NCBI GenBank assembly: GCA_009693985.1
Contig: SHWE01000001.1
Location: 26,526-90,525, forward strand
Direction: 5' to 3'
Length of the DNA stretch: 64,000 nt
From: Alphaproteobacteria bacterium
Lineage (GTDB): Bacteria; Pseudomonadota; Alphaproteobacteria; Micropepsales; Micropepsaceae
Made by a program: the position numbers and the translations under genes. Each line of letters opens with the position of its first letter. Within the stretch, counting starts at the first letter, position 1. Under the pieces are notes generated by a model that made no database searches, was not told where the DNA came from, and was given only the letters and a program-made list of their open reading frames with translations. Shown piece by piece: positions 55,488 to 62,999 of this stretch.

Positions 55488-55715
55488 ATGGGTAATGACC
55501 AAAACCGTTCTGGCCAGCCGAACCAAGGCCAGCAGAACGAAGCACAAAAGGGCCAGCAGAACCAACAGGGCCAACAGGGCCAACAGGGCCAACAGGGCAA
55601 GCAGTCGGAGCAGGGCCAATACGGCCAGCAGAGCCGCGATCCCTCCGACAAGCAGAACCAGCAGAACCAGAAGCAGCAGGGCCAGCAGAGCCAGCCCGAG
55701 CCGCCGCAAGAGTAA
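55488..55715 (+). CDS. Gln-rich repeat protein
   Basis: A 75-residue protein made of Q, G, N and K, with short repeats of the QQGQ type from about residue 14 to 50. The DNA there is a run of 9-bp units (CAACAGGGC). GGAGAAAT precedes the ATG. It is hydrophilic and certainly disordered. Such stretches are prone to slipped-strand copy change. A long Leu-rich frame on the other strand is only the mirror of this repeat. A perfect terminator follows at 55757. Function unknown. Confidence 0.65.
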   Translation: MGNDQNRSGQPNQGQQNEAQKGQQNQQGQQGQQGQQGKQSEQGQYGQQSRDPSDKQNQQNQKQQGQQSQPEPPQE

Positions 55716-55756
55716 TCTTGCGAACCCTCAATTCGAGAGTTTCGTTGTTGGTGGGG

Positions 55757-55782
55757 ATAGCCCGGGCTTCGGCCCGGGCTAT
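55757..55782 (+). terminator. Rho-independent terminator
   Basis: ATAGCCCGGGC-TTCG-GCCCGGGCTAT is a perfect 11-bp stem closed by a very stable TTCG tetraloop, followed by TTCATTTT. It ends the Gln-rich gene transcript 41 bases after its stop codon. It may also block the convergent Rieske transcript. Confidence 0.85.
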
Positions 55783-55820
55783 TTCATTTTGCAGCGCACA
55801 CGCAACGCATAAGCCAGCGC

Positions 55821-57089
55821 TTAGAAACGCGCCACCATCTCGCGTTCGATGAGTGCCGCGATCTCAGACTCGCCGTTGCAATATTGGTCGACCGCGCGCA
55901 CATGCGCGTAAGAATTCGGATCGGTGCCGCGCGGGTGTCCGCCGGCTTCCACCGTGCGGATCGCTTCCAGAAGCGCGCGGCGCATCGTGACGATGGCGCG
56001 GTCGGTCGAGCCGAGATGTTCCTTCGAGCGGTCCACGATCCGTCCCATGCCTTCCTGCACAGCGACGTCCTGGGTGTTGACGCCTTTGATGCCGGTGAAG
56101 GTCTTGGTCTTCTGAACCTCGCGGTCGATCATGTAATCGTTGCGGCTGTTCTGCCGGTTGCGTAGATCGGGGCCGATATCGTCGGGGCTGCGGCCGTCGT
56201 CGGTTTCGGACTCGACCGCGAAATCCTCGGTGATTGGAATTTGCGGATCGGCGGAATAGAGGAAATTGAACACCGTCGTCGTCGTGTCGTCGACCGGCAC
56301 CCAATAATGGCCGCAGATGGCGGGCACGCGCGGAGTCTTCCCGCGCACCGGAACGATGCGCGCGCGCACCTGCGTCACCGGCATGATGTAGTGATAGGCG
56401 CGTACCCAATAGCGGTTGTCGAGAATGCGGATGCCGGTGTAGCGGAAACCGTAATCGGTCGGATACACGTCCAGCTTCGGCGTCGTGCTCTCGAAATTAT
56501 CGAGCCAGGAGAGATCGCCGATATTGATGTTGTGCAGGATCTGCGCGTGAGCGGAATCCAGGCCCCCTTCGAGCGCCTGCAGATAATTGCAATCCTGCAA
56601 GGTGCGCGAGACGAAGCGATGCGTCGCGGGCGCACGGATCAGCTCCCATGCGGGCGGCGCTGGTTGCTCGGCGGCCGGTCCCATATAGGCCCAGACGATG
56701 CCGCCGCCTTCCCAGGTCGGATAGGCGTCGATGCGCATGCGCGATTTGTAGGCGCTGTCGCGCGGCTCGGTCGGCATGTCGACGCATTGGCCGGTCACAT
56801 CGAATTTCCAGCCGTGATAGACGCAGCGTAGGCCGCATTTCTCGTTGCGGGCGAGGAACATCGGCGCGCGCCGGTGCGGGCAATAGGCATCGACGAGGCC
56901 GACCGCGCCATTGCTGTCGCGAAAAGCCACGAGGTCTTCGCCAAGCAGACGCACGCGAACCGGCGCGCCGTCGGGCTCGGCCACTTCCGACGACAGCAAA
57001 GCGGGGAGCCAATAGCGGCGGAAGACATTTCCCATCGGCGTGCCGGGGCCGACGCGCGTCAGTTTCTCATTGTCTTCCTTGGTGAGCAT
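55821..57089 (-). CDS. Phthalate-dioxygenase-type Rieske oxygenase, second copy
   Basis: A 422-residue oxygenase alpha subunit closely related to the protein at 7079 (both open with a GPGTPMG block). Rieske ligands are Cys70, His72, Cys89 and His92 (CVYHGWK); the iron site has His181 and His186 in EGGLDSAHAQILH. No reductase or ferredoxin gene is adjacent, so electrons come from a partner encoded elsewhere. Its transcript also carries the small membrane protein gene downstream of it in reverse order (upstream by position), which starts at 57368. Substrate unknown, aromatic acid presumed. Confidence 0.87.
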   Translation of the reverse strand: MLTKEDNEKLTRVGPGTPMGNVFRRYWLPALLSSEVAEPDGAPVRVRLLGEDLVAFRDSNGAVGLVDAYCPHRRAPMFLARNEKCGLRCVYHGWKFDVTGQCVDMPTEPRDSAYKSRMRIDAYPTWEGGGIVWAYMGPAAEQPAPPAWELIRAPATHRFVSRTLQDCNYLQALEGGLDSAHAQILHNINIGDLSWLDNFESTTPKLDVYPTDYGFRYTGIRILDNRYWVRAYHYIMPVTQVRARIVPVRGKTPRVPAICGHYWVPVDDTTTTVFNFLYSADPQIPITEDFAVESETDDGRSPDDIGPDLRNRQNSRNDYMIDREVQKTKTFTGIKGVNTQDVAVQEGMGRIVDRSKEHLGSTDRAIVTMRRALLEAIRTVEAGGHPRGTDPNSYAHVRAVDQYCNGESEIAALIEREMVARF

Positions 57090-57092
57090 TGG

Positions 57093-57368
57093 TCAGTTCC
57101 TCGGCTCGGAAGAATCACGATCGACGACGCGGTATTCGCCGTCGATGATCTTCGGTGCGCCCGGCTTCTTCGTGGGTCCGCCGCGGAATTTTATCCGTAG
57201 ATAAACGTAAAAGACCAAACCAGCGACGATCAACGCGGGCATCAGAAACAAGAAGACACCGACCGCGACAACCGTAACCGCGATCCCGACGGCGGCGAAC
57301 AGCGCCATCACGGCCAGAATTGTCAGCCAGGTGGCGAGTCCGGGACGTCCCTGAAAACGAAGCTGCAT
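57093..57368 (-). CDS. Small membrane protein
   Basis: A 91-residue protein with two hydrophobic stretches, LTILAVMALFAAVGIAVTVV and VGVFLFLMPALIVAGLVFYV, and a charged tail (KKPGAPKIIDGEYRVVDRD). AAGGA lies five bases before the ATG at 57368, which decides the start. It is four bases from the Rieske gene and probably shares its transcript, perhaps by chance. No family recognised. Confidence 0.65.
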   Translation of the reverse strand: MQLRFQGRPGLATWLTILAVMALFAAVGIAVTVVAVGVFLFLMPALIVAGLVFYVYLRIKFRGGPTKKPGAPKIIDGEYRVVDRDSSEPRN

Positions 57369-57376
57369 CCGCGTCC

Positions 57377-57792
57377 TTAGCCGCGGCTTCCCGGGCACAG
57401 TTCGAGCGTGGCGTCGGGCCAGCCCAATGCCGGCGCGCCGATGGCGGAGACATTAATTTTGTTGGCCTCTTGCGGGTCGAACAGCATGATTACCCTATCG
57501 CTCGTCGGGTTGATGAGCTGCCCCAGGCGCGCGCCCTCGAGAATCAACTGACCGGAAATCGTGATGCCTTGGTGGTTAGGTCGATCTCCCACTGCGCAAG
57601 AAGCGGGTCGCCAGACTTCGCCAGGAGGCAACGGCCAACGTGCTTCCTGAAAATGCTGCGGTCCTTGTTCGGCGTGCCGTCCGCAACGATGATCTCCAAA
57701 GAAAGCCCATCGGCTTGCGCCAACAGATCGTCTGGAAGCAGACAGTTTTCGATACCGAAGGGCGCACTGATGACTATCGAGATCGGTGTCAT
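57377..57792 (-). pseudogene. Hypothetical gene with a one-base frameshift
   Basis: The frame from the ATG at 57792 reads MTPISIVISAPFGIENCLL and runs to QWEIDLTTK near 57570, then goes out of frame. A second frame carries on immediately as ITISGQLILEGARLGQLI and ends at 57377 (GWPDATLELCPGSRG). Adding one G in AAGGCATC would restore DLTTKGITISGQ and give a smooth 138-residue protein, so a single base has been lost. The protein is not recognised. Either a dead gene or a sequencing deletion. Confidence 0.6.
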
Positions 57793-57938
57793 GAAATTTG
57801 TCTCAACCCCGACGTCAATTGCGTGGGGATGTTAGTTCATCGCGGATTGTCCCGCCAGCGCTGGATTATGGCGCGCCGGCGCCGGCCGCGGGACCCTCCT
57901 ATGCACTACGTGGATAAGCCCAAACCCGGCACCCCAGA

Positions 57939-57987
57939 GGGGTCACTTTTGGAAGCGAAACTGGGGTCGCGATTGGAAGCGATTTGA
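57939..57987. mobile_element. IS21-type terminal sequence, relic
   Basis: Two 20-bp direct repeats, GGGGTCACTTTTGGAAGCGA (57939-57958) and GGGGTCGCGATTGGAAGCGA (57963-57982), lead into TTTGACA. Repeated blocks with TGACCCC (here reversed, GGGGTCA) ending in CA are typical of the multi-repeat ends of IS21-family elements. No istA/istB gene is beside it, so only an end remains. Confidence 0.45.
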
Positions 57988-58017
57988 CAGCAATCGGCAC
58001 ATGGGAGCGTCACACGG

Positions 58018-58037
58018 CACACCCCTATAGGGGTGTG
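58018..58037. repeat. 20-bp perfect palindrome
   Basis: CACACCCCTATAGGGGTGTG is a perfect palindrome, followed by a GT-rich run to 58050. It sits between two IS21-type ends that point towards each other. It may be a target-site or junction product, or a structure-forming site; nothing else in this stretch suggests a gene. Confidence 0.6.
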
Positions 58038-58049
58038 TGCCTGTGTGTG

Positions 58050-58162
58050 TGTGAAATCGCGCGCAACTTTGACCCCACCGCTAAAGCTTTCCATCACATT
58101 GATCGTGTTGCAAAACATCGAGATCTCCGGCGTCGCGTTTCGCGTCCAATCGTGACCCCACC
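58050..58162. mobile_element. IS21-type end with two terminal repeats
   Basis: Begins TGTGAAATCG and contains two similar blocks, CGCGCGCAACTTTGACCCCACC-like at 58058-58079 and CGCGTCCAATCGTGACCCCACC-like at 58141-58162. Multiple terminal repeats with TGACCCC and a TG tip are the signature of IS21-family left ends. The first 46 bp recur at 63000-63045 with one mismatch. The transposase genes are gone, so it is a relic. Confidence 0.45.
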
Positions 58163-58234
58163 AAATTCAGCTATTACGCAATAGCTGCAATAAGTTGCAG
58201 ACTGTTGAGGGCGAGGTCATTGTTGGACGCAATT

Positions 58235-58440
58235 TCACAGCTCTGCCATTAGCCGCCTGGTTCGGCCATCCGATCGCCAACGGCGGCACCAGCACCGCGT
58301 GATTTCCGTCTGCTGCCGCTCGTCCAGAATTGCCTCGACGATTTCAGGCGCTAACTGCGTGAGGCGCGGGGCGCGGCCGACATAGGCGGCGTCGATCTTC
58401 TCGGCCGGGCGGCCCCTCGCTGGTCGCAGGGGCCTTCTAT
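58235..58440 (-). pseudogene. Relic of a site-specific recombinase C-terminus
   Basis: A minus-strand frame with no start reads AEKIDAAYVGRAPRLTQLAP followed by EIVEAILDERQQ, a stretch resembling the C-terminal tail of large serine recombinases, then decays and stops at 58235. It lies among IS relics at the left side of the accessory block. Identification rests on a short match. Confidence 0.3.
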
Positions 58441-58460
58441 GTCCTTGGAAATGACCGCTC

Positions 58461-58497
58461 CTGGGTAGAGCGGACGTACATTTCTGTCGGCTGGAAT
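58461..58497 (+). repeat. Direct repeat flanking the accessory block, left copy
   Basis: A 37-bp sequence beginning CTGGGTAGAGCGGACGTACA and containing CATTTCTGTCGGCTGGAAT. It matches 61914-61950 at 32 of 37 positions in the same orientation. The pair brackets the hydrolase, SRAP and polymerase genes. Confidence 0.6.
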
Positions 58498-58545
58498 GCG
58501 CAGGTATGACCCGAAGCGGACATTCCCATCATTGCGTGGCGAAGC

Positions 58546-59400
58546 ATGCGGCGGCAAACTCTCGGCGTGAAGAATAACAACAATACTAGCGTTCAAATTC
58601 GCGTCGATGTGCCTTACGGTGGCGGGCCGCAGGAGAATCTTTGCGTCGACATCTATCTGCCTACGAGCGCCGGTATGCACCCGGCGCTCCTTTGTTTGCA
58701 CGGTGGCGCTTGGCTGCATGGCTCCCAAAGGCAGTACAGGAGTTGGGGACCCTGGCTGGCCGAAAGAGGCTATGCCGTGGTCGCGGTGGACTACCGCCTC
58801 GCCAGTCAAGTCAGTCCAGCGTGGCCAGGCGTGTGGGAAGATGTCTGCCGGTCGTTGGATTGGCTGATCGCGAACGCATCATCACTGCATATCGACCCCG
58901 CGCGCATCGCTACCATCGGAGATTCCGTCGGTGCCCACATGGGTGCGATACTCTCGCTCCATGAAAGGACGGCGCAACACATTCGCGCCATGGTTGGAGT
59001 CTACGGCATTTACGATCTTCCCGATTGGTGGCGCGTAACGCAGCCGCCCAAACGTACCGACGATCCCGTCGTTAGACTTATGGGAAGGTCTTACCGGGAG
59101 GCGAAAGAGGATTACGAGAGTTTCTCTCCGCTGCATCGATTGCAACAGCTGGCAGGTAGGCCGCCGGCCAAATATTTAATCATTCACGGAGACCAAGACG
59201 CGATAGTACATCACAACCAATCGGTGCGATTTCTTTCCGCGCTGCGCGATAAAGACGCTCAGGTCGAAGCTATGTTGATTCCCGGTGCCGGTCATCATTG
59301 GTTTACCTGGGCGGATGACAATCCGGCGCGCCGGCGGGTAGATGAGGAGCCAAATGCTACGGTAGCCCCTGAGCTTCTGCGATTTCTTGGGAAAATTTAG
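58546..59400 (+). CDS. Alpha/beta hydrolase (carboxylesterase/lipase-like)
   Basis: A 284-residue esterase of the BD-FAE/HSL-like group: oxyanion-hole HGGAW, nucleophile GDSVGAHMG, acid in HGDQDAIV and base His in GAGHHWF. AT-richer codon use than the neighbourhood and lack of any operon link mark it as acquired. No signal peptide. It could hydrolyse short esters or kynurenine-type amides. It is inside the block bounded by the 37-bp direct repeats. Confidence 0.82.
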   Translation: MRRQTLGVKNNNNTSVQIRVDVPYGGGPQENLCVDIYLPTSAGMHPALLCLHGGAWLHGSQRQYRSWGPWLAERGYAVVAVDYRLASQVSPAWPGVWEDVCRSLDWLIANASSLHIDPARIATIGDSVGAHMGAILSLHERTAQHIRAMVGVYGIYDLPDWWRVTQPPKRTDDPVVRLMGRSYREAKEDYESFSPLHRLQQLAGRPPAKYLIIHGDQDAIVHHNQSVRFLSALRDKDAQVEAMLIPGAGHHWFTWADDNPARRRVDEEPNATVAPELLRFLGKI

Positions 59401-59452
59401 CGCCGCCGCCGCCGCGGCCGGACGCTGCTACTCCCCGATACGTTCTCGCCGA

Positions 59453-59596
59453 TCAGAAATCCGGCTTTGCCGCCCGGGGCACATCCGACTCTTTTCCCGG
59501 GTACCAGAAGAGGTTCTCGGCGCAAGCCTGTTCCACCCAATCGTACATCTGCCCGGTATTGGCATAGCTTGGATGGGCGACGACCGGCGAAGAAGG
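59453..59596 (-). pseudogene. C-terminal fragment of the GxYEGDTL secreted family
   Basis: A 47-codon frame, closed upstream by an in-frame stop at 59597, reads HPSYANTGQMYDWVEQACAE, then NLFWYPG, and ends AAKPDF. The complete member at 62188 ends EVCAENNLQFDYHMPVAEKPDF-like (CAENN...AEKPDF), so this is the tail of a fourth copy whose main part has been deleted. It points in the opposite direction to the complete copies. Confidence 0.5.
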
Positions 59597-59612
59597 TTAG
59601 CTGCCATCGAGT

Positions 59613-60281
59613 TCAAGAAGACAGCTTCTCCCGCTCGTTTCGGATCGCAAGAAGATGGTTTGATAAGGGGCGTTGAAGCCGAAAACTCTTCTCTCCCCCC
59701 GCAAGCCACTCAGCTTGCTCGTCCGCGACTAGGAGGATAACGGGGCTCGCGTCCTCATGCATTGGTCGCACGATGTCGTTCGCATCCGTCGTCAGGAAGG
59801 CGAAGAGAATCCAGTCGCGATCTTCCTTTTCCCGTCGTTTCTTACTGGGCTGTTCCACCAACCGTGGGCCGTGCCACGGCTGACAGACGCCCGCAAAACA
59901 CGCGACCTCGACGCCGGGAACCACAAACCAGGTTGAATTGCGCACCGGCTCGGCAAAGGCGGTGAAGGGCACAAGGCAGCGGTGAGCGGCGTCCGTCATG
60001 AGCGAACGGTTGGCTTGCCGCCACCAACGGCTCTGTAGATTCCGGATGTTCGTGATCGGCGCCGATTGGCCGGGGATCGGAGGAAGGCCCCAGCGGGCCA
60101 TGATGAGCTCGAGCCCGCCGTCGCCTCTGTTCCTCACGATAGCGGCATCCTGATCGGGGTAGATGTTATCGGCCGGGCGAAGGTTGTCGGTTGCTGAGGT
60201 GGTGGACAGCTCCCGTTCCAGGGCGCGCGCCAAGCGCCGTATCTCGTTTGCTGAACCTCGATTTTCATAACGATTACACAT
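59613..60281 (-). CDS. SRAP (YedK/HMCES-like) abasic-site shielding protein
   Basis: A 222-residue SOS-response-associated peptidase family protein. Proteins of this family crosslink through Cys2 to abasic sites in single-stranded DNA, protecting them from breakage. Cys2 is kept (MCNRYENRG), as are the active-site Asn78 (TNIRN), Glu111 (FTAFAEP) and His175 (MHEDASP), matching Asn75, Glu105 and His160 of YedK. It diverges from the Y-family polymerase gene, and the 80-bp gap holds one LexA box. The sequence around the His is unusual (MHEDASP rather than IHDRMP). Confidence 0.88.
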   Translation of the reverse strand: MCNRYENRGSANEIRRLARALERELSTTSATDNLRPADNIYPDQDAAIVRNRGDGGLELIMARWGLPPIPGQSAPITNIRNLQSRWWRQANRSLMTDAAHRCLVPFTAFAEPVRNSTWFVVPGVEVACFAGVCQPWHGPRLVEQPSKKRREKEDRDWILFAFLTTDANDIVRPMHEDASPVILLVADEQAEWLAGGEKSFRLQRPLSNHLLAIRNEREKLSS

Positions 60282-60318
60282 AGCTAGGCCTAGGTCCGTA
60301 CCGCCGCTTGACTTTTAT

Positions 60319-60333
60319 GTTCTCTTTTCGTTC
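60319..60333. promoter_or_regulatory. LexA (SOS) box
   Basis: GTTC-TCTTTTC-GTTC is an exact match to the alphaproteobacterial LexA operator GTTC-N7-GTTC. It lies 38 bases from the SRAP start and 29 from the polymerase start, in their shared promoter region, so one LexA dimer could repress both until DNA damage. Confidence 0.8.
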
Positions 60334-60361
60334 TTATGCCAGGCCCTGGAGATTGGGCACC

Positions 60362-61615
60362 ATGCGAAAGCCGGAAACAATCGAAAAACTCTATCTGGAT
60401 TTCGACGGCTTCTTCGCCTCGGTGATGCAGCAGGCGGACCCGAAGCTGCGCGGGCGTCCCGTGGGCGTGATCCCGTTCGAGACCTCGGCTGCCAACTCGA
60501 CTGTTGTCATCGCCTGCTCGAAGGAAGCAAAAGCGGCGGGCTGCAAGAACGTCATGCGCGTGCCGGAGGCGCTCGCGGTGTGCCCAGACTTAGTGCTCGT
60601 GACACAGCGGCCGGATTTGTTTCGCCGCGCGCACAACGCGCTCCTCAACGAGATCGGCTGCGAGATTCCTATCGAGACCGTGAAGTCGATTGACGAACTG
60701 GCGTGCGCTCTCGACCGCACCTCGATTGCCGCGCCACAAGACCTCGCTTCGCGGATCAAGAGACGCATATCCCAAAATATCGGTAGTCAGATCACCTGTT
60801 CCATCGGCTTCGCGGCCAATCGGCTGCTCGCGAAAATCGCCTGCAAGATCGACAAGCCCAACGGCGTTACGATCTGGGCACCCGATCACATGCCTGAGCT
60901 TCTATTACCCCTACCGCTCGAAACCATTCCGGGCGTGGGCAAGAGGATGGAGCAGCGCCTCAACAGCGCAGGCATCACCACCATGCGCGATCTGTGGCAC
61001 ACGCAGCCCAAACAATTGCGGGCGTTGTGGCGAAACGTGAATGGCGAACGCATGTGGTATGCGCTCCACGGCTACGCCCTTCACGCCATGCCGACCTCGC
61101 GCGGCATGTATGGGCATGGCCGTGTCTTGCCACCGTCCTGGCGCACGGTAGAACACGCCCGCTCCTGTTCCCGTCTCTTGCTCACCAAGGCAGCGCGGCG
61201 GATGCGACGCGGAGGCTATCACGCAAGCCTTTTGTGGCTGTGGCTCGACATCCGAAACGATGCTTGGTTCGGGCAGCGGGAATTACATGCCGTGCAAGAC
61301 GATCACGCCTGCCTCGAAGGTTTGGATGCTCTGTGGGCCAAGGCCCAACGCGAAATCGCTTACCGGGCCGAGATTGTGCGCGTCGGCGTCACGCTCTCGG
61401 GATTGACGCCCGCCAGCGAACGCCAGCTCGACTTGCTTCTCGACGACGATAAAAAGCGTCGCCGCTGTGAACTGATTACGAACACCATCGACCGGCTGAA
61501 TCAGAAATTCGGCAAGCGTGTCGTAACACTTGGTCCTTGGACGCCCCCGCCCGGCGGCTATGCCGGTGGCAAGATCGCCTACAGCCGCATTCCCTCGGCG
61601 GAGGATTTCTGGTGA
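60362..61615 (+). CDS. Y-family DNA polymerase (ImpB/MucB/SamB type)
   Basis: A 417-residue translesion polymerase. The catalytic carboxylates are Asp13 (YLDFDGFFASV), and Asp111-Glu112 in KSIDELACALD; the helix-hairpin-helix region IPGVGKRMEQRLNSAGI is also present, followed by a little-finger-like domain. It is not the fused ImuB type and is longer than DinB. The start at 60362 gives MRKPETIEKLYLDFDG; a frame to 60308 would run through the LexA box. It overlaps the small Cys-rich gene downstream by four bases. The gene pair probably forms an SOS mutagenesis unit. Confidence 0.88.
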   Translation: MRKPETIEKLYLDFDGFFASVMQQADPKLRGRPVGVIPFETSAANSTVVIACSKEAKAAGCKNVMRVPEALAVCPDLVLVTQRPDLFRRAHNALLNEIGCEIPIETVKSIDELACALDRTSIAAPQDLASRIKRRISQNIGSQITCSIGFAANRLLAKIACKIDKPNGVTIWAPDHMPELLLPLPLETIPGVGKRMEQRLNSAGITTMRDLWHTQPKQLRALWRNVNGERMWYALHGYALHAMPTSRGMYGHGRVLPPSWRTVEHARSCSRLLLTKAARRMRRGGYHASLLWLWLDIRNDAWFGQRELHAVQDDHACLEGLDALWAKAQREIAYRAEIVRVGVTLSGLTPASERQLDLLLDDDKKRRRCELITNTIDRLNQKFGKRVVTLGPWTPPPGGYAGGKIAYSRIPSAEDFW

Positions 61616-61866
61616 CGTGGCAGGAAGACATAGCCCTTCGGGATTTGGACGATACCGCGCTCATCGAAGCCACGTGCATTCGTTGCCTTCACGTCTGGTT
61701 GCAAAGTCCGGTGCATCTTCTGCTGAAGGTCGATCACCGCGACGTGCGGCTCGATGAAGTCGCCGAAAATCTCGCCTGCCCGAAGCGGGATTGCCGCCAT
61801 GTGGGTGTGCGCCTGACGCTCATAAAGAACGAGGATACCAGCGGCTTCGTCGGCGGGATGCCATGA
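61612..61866 (+). CDS. Small Cys-rich (zinc-binding) protein of the SOS module
   Basis: An 84-residue protein whose GTG start overlaps the polymerase stop codon (GTGA), so the two are translated together. Cys22-x2-Cys25 (TCIRCLHVW) and Cys56/Cys61 (ACPKRDCRHVG) form a likely zinc site of four cysteines. The C-terminus has no other motif. By gene order it should act with the polymerase, for instance as an accessory or loading factor; this is inference and I know no characterised homologue. Confidence 0.72.
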   Translation: MTWQEDIALRDLDDTALIEATCIRCLHVWLQSPVHLLLKVDHRDVRLDEVAENLACPKRDCRHVGVRLTLIKNEDTSGFVGGMP

Positions 61867-61913
61867 TCATCCGGCCATGCCCGCGCCTCCGCGCCCCCGA
61901 GAAACGGCAGCTT

Positions 61914-61950
61914 CTGGATAGACCGGTCGTACATTTCTGTCGGCGGGAAT
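61914..61950 (+). repeat. Direct repeat flanking the accessory block, right copy
   Basis: Matches 58461-58497 at 32 of 37 positions, same orientation (core GTACATTTCTGTCGGCGGGA). The following 237 bp up to the secreted-protein gene contain no other supported feature. Confidence 0.6.
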
Positions 61951-62187
61951 TCCCGGACCTGACTCATTTGCGACATCGGCCGCGCTCGCGGCCGGACCAT
62001 TTCGCCTGGTCGGGGAAATGATCCCGCGTTAGCAGAGCAGCGTCACCGTCCTTACCTGCACGACCGCGGAGTGGTACCGTCTACGCTTAAGACGAACGTG
62101 ACCTAGTCGCGGCTCATAGATCGACCGCATTCAACCGCACAAGCGGGCGATCTGACGAGATGAGGAACCGAGGAAGTAGGAGGAACC

Positions 62188-62997
62188 ATGTCCGGACTTG
62201 CTTCAAGACACGCGTTACTTCTGGTGAGTGCGCTTGTCTTCGCTTTGAACTTCAACACAGGGGTTGCAGCGCAACGCGGCTACGTGCCCGTTTTGCAGGA
62301 TGGACCCGGGATTTGGCAGGGTCCTTTCGGCGTCGTATTCCCGCCCGTGCCGGGCTCGGCTCTTCCCATGTGGCAAGACCCAAGCCGTCCCTTAATTGCG
62401 GGGCGGACCTGGCATATCGCCGATCTTTCCAATCCGAATCTGAAGCAATGGGCCAAGGACTTCATGAAGAAGGAGATCGAGGAAATCGATAGAGGCAAGA
62501 TTCAGTTAACCCCGAGCTCGTCTTGCCTGCCTACCGGCGTTCCGAATTTCTTGGGGGACGGTGGCCCGTTTCTGATCGTGCAGGCGCCCGACAAGGTCGT
62601 GATCATGGACGAGGCGGGCCCGGTTGTGCGGCACATCTATCTCAACGTGCCCCATTCGCGAAATCCGAAACCATCCTGGATGGGAGAATCGGTTGGCTGG
62701 TACGAAGGCGACACGCTGGTCATCGACACGATCGGCATGAACACCAAAACCCCTGCCGACAGATTCGGAACGCCGCACACTGAGAAGTTGCACGTCGTTG
62801 AACGCTGGCGCGTCGTCGAGCAAGGCCTCACGCTTAGAGTGGACGTCACAGTGGACGATCCCGACACCTTCTACCAGCCCTGGAAGACGTACCAGGTCTA
62901 CCGGCGCTCAAACCGACCGCTGGAGGTCGAAGTCTGCGCCGAGAACAACCTGCAATTTGACTATCACATGCCGGTCGCGGAAAAGCCGGATTTCTGA
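62188..62997 (+). CDS. Secreted protein, GxYEGDTL family, member 3
   Basis: A 269-residue secreted protein (signal ALLLVSALVFALNFNTGVAA) with the family core GESVGWYEGDTLVIDTIG, GTPHTEKLHVVERW and the tail VCAENNLQFDYH. AGGAGG lies five bases before the ATG. It is more distant from members 1 and 2 and has a longer N-terminal mature region (VPVLQDGPGIWQGPFGVVF). Its stop is three bases from an IS21-type end, so transposition has cut in right behind the gene. Confidence 0.8.
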   Translation: MSGLASRHALLLVSALVFALNFNTGVAAQRGYVPVLQDGPGIWQGPFGVVFPPVPGSALPMWQDPSRPLIAGRTWHIADLSNPNLKQWAKDFMKKEIEEIDRGKIQLTPSSSCLPTGVPNFLGDGGPFLIVQAPDKVVIMDEAGPVVRHIYLNVPHSRNPKPSWMGESVGWYEGDTLVIDTIGMNTKTPADRFGTPHTEKLHVVERWRVVEQGLTLRVDVTVDDPDTFYQPWKTYQVYRRSNRPLEVEVCAENNLQFDYHMPVAEKPDF

Positions 62998-62999
62998 AC

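Noticed and set aside
55550..55640. Tandem 9-bp repeats as a possible CRISPR or integron-like array
   Set aside because: Units are contiguous without spacers, in frame, and encode a Gln/Gly run; simple coding repeats.
55314..55731. Minus-strand frames rich in Leu/Ala (up to 131 residues) that look like membrane protein segments, including an apparent N-terminal extension of the ClpP-like gene
   Set aside because: They are the mirror of the Gln/Gly repeat gene at 55488 and start without a ribosome site; the ClpP family region begins near 55347.
58000..58050. The GT-rich run and 20-bp palindrome as an origin or recombination hotspot
   Set aside because: No DnaA boxes, iterons or partner genes nearby; the position between IS ends explains it better.
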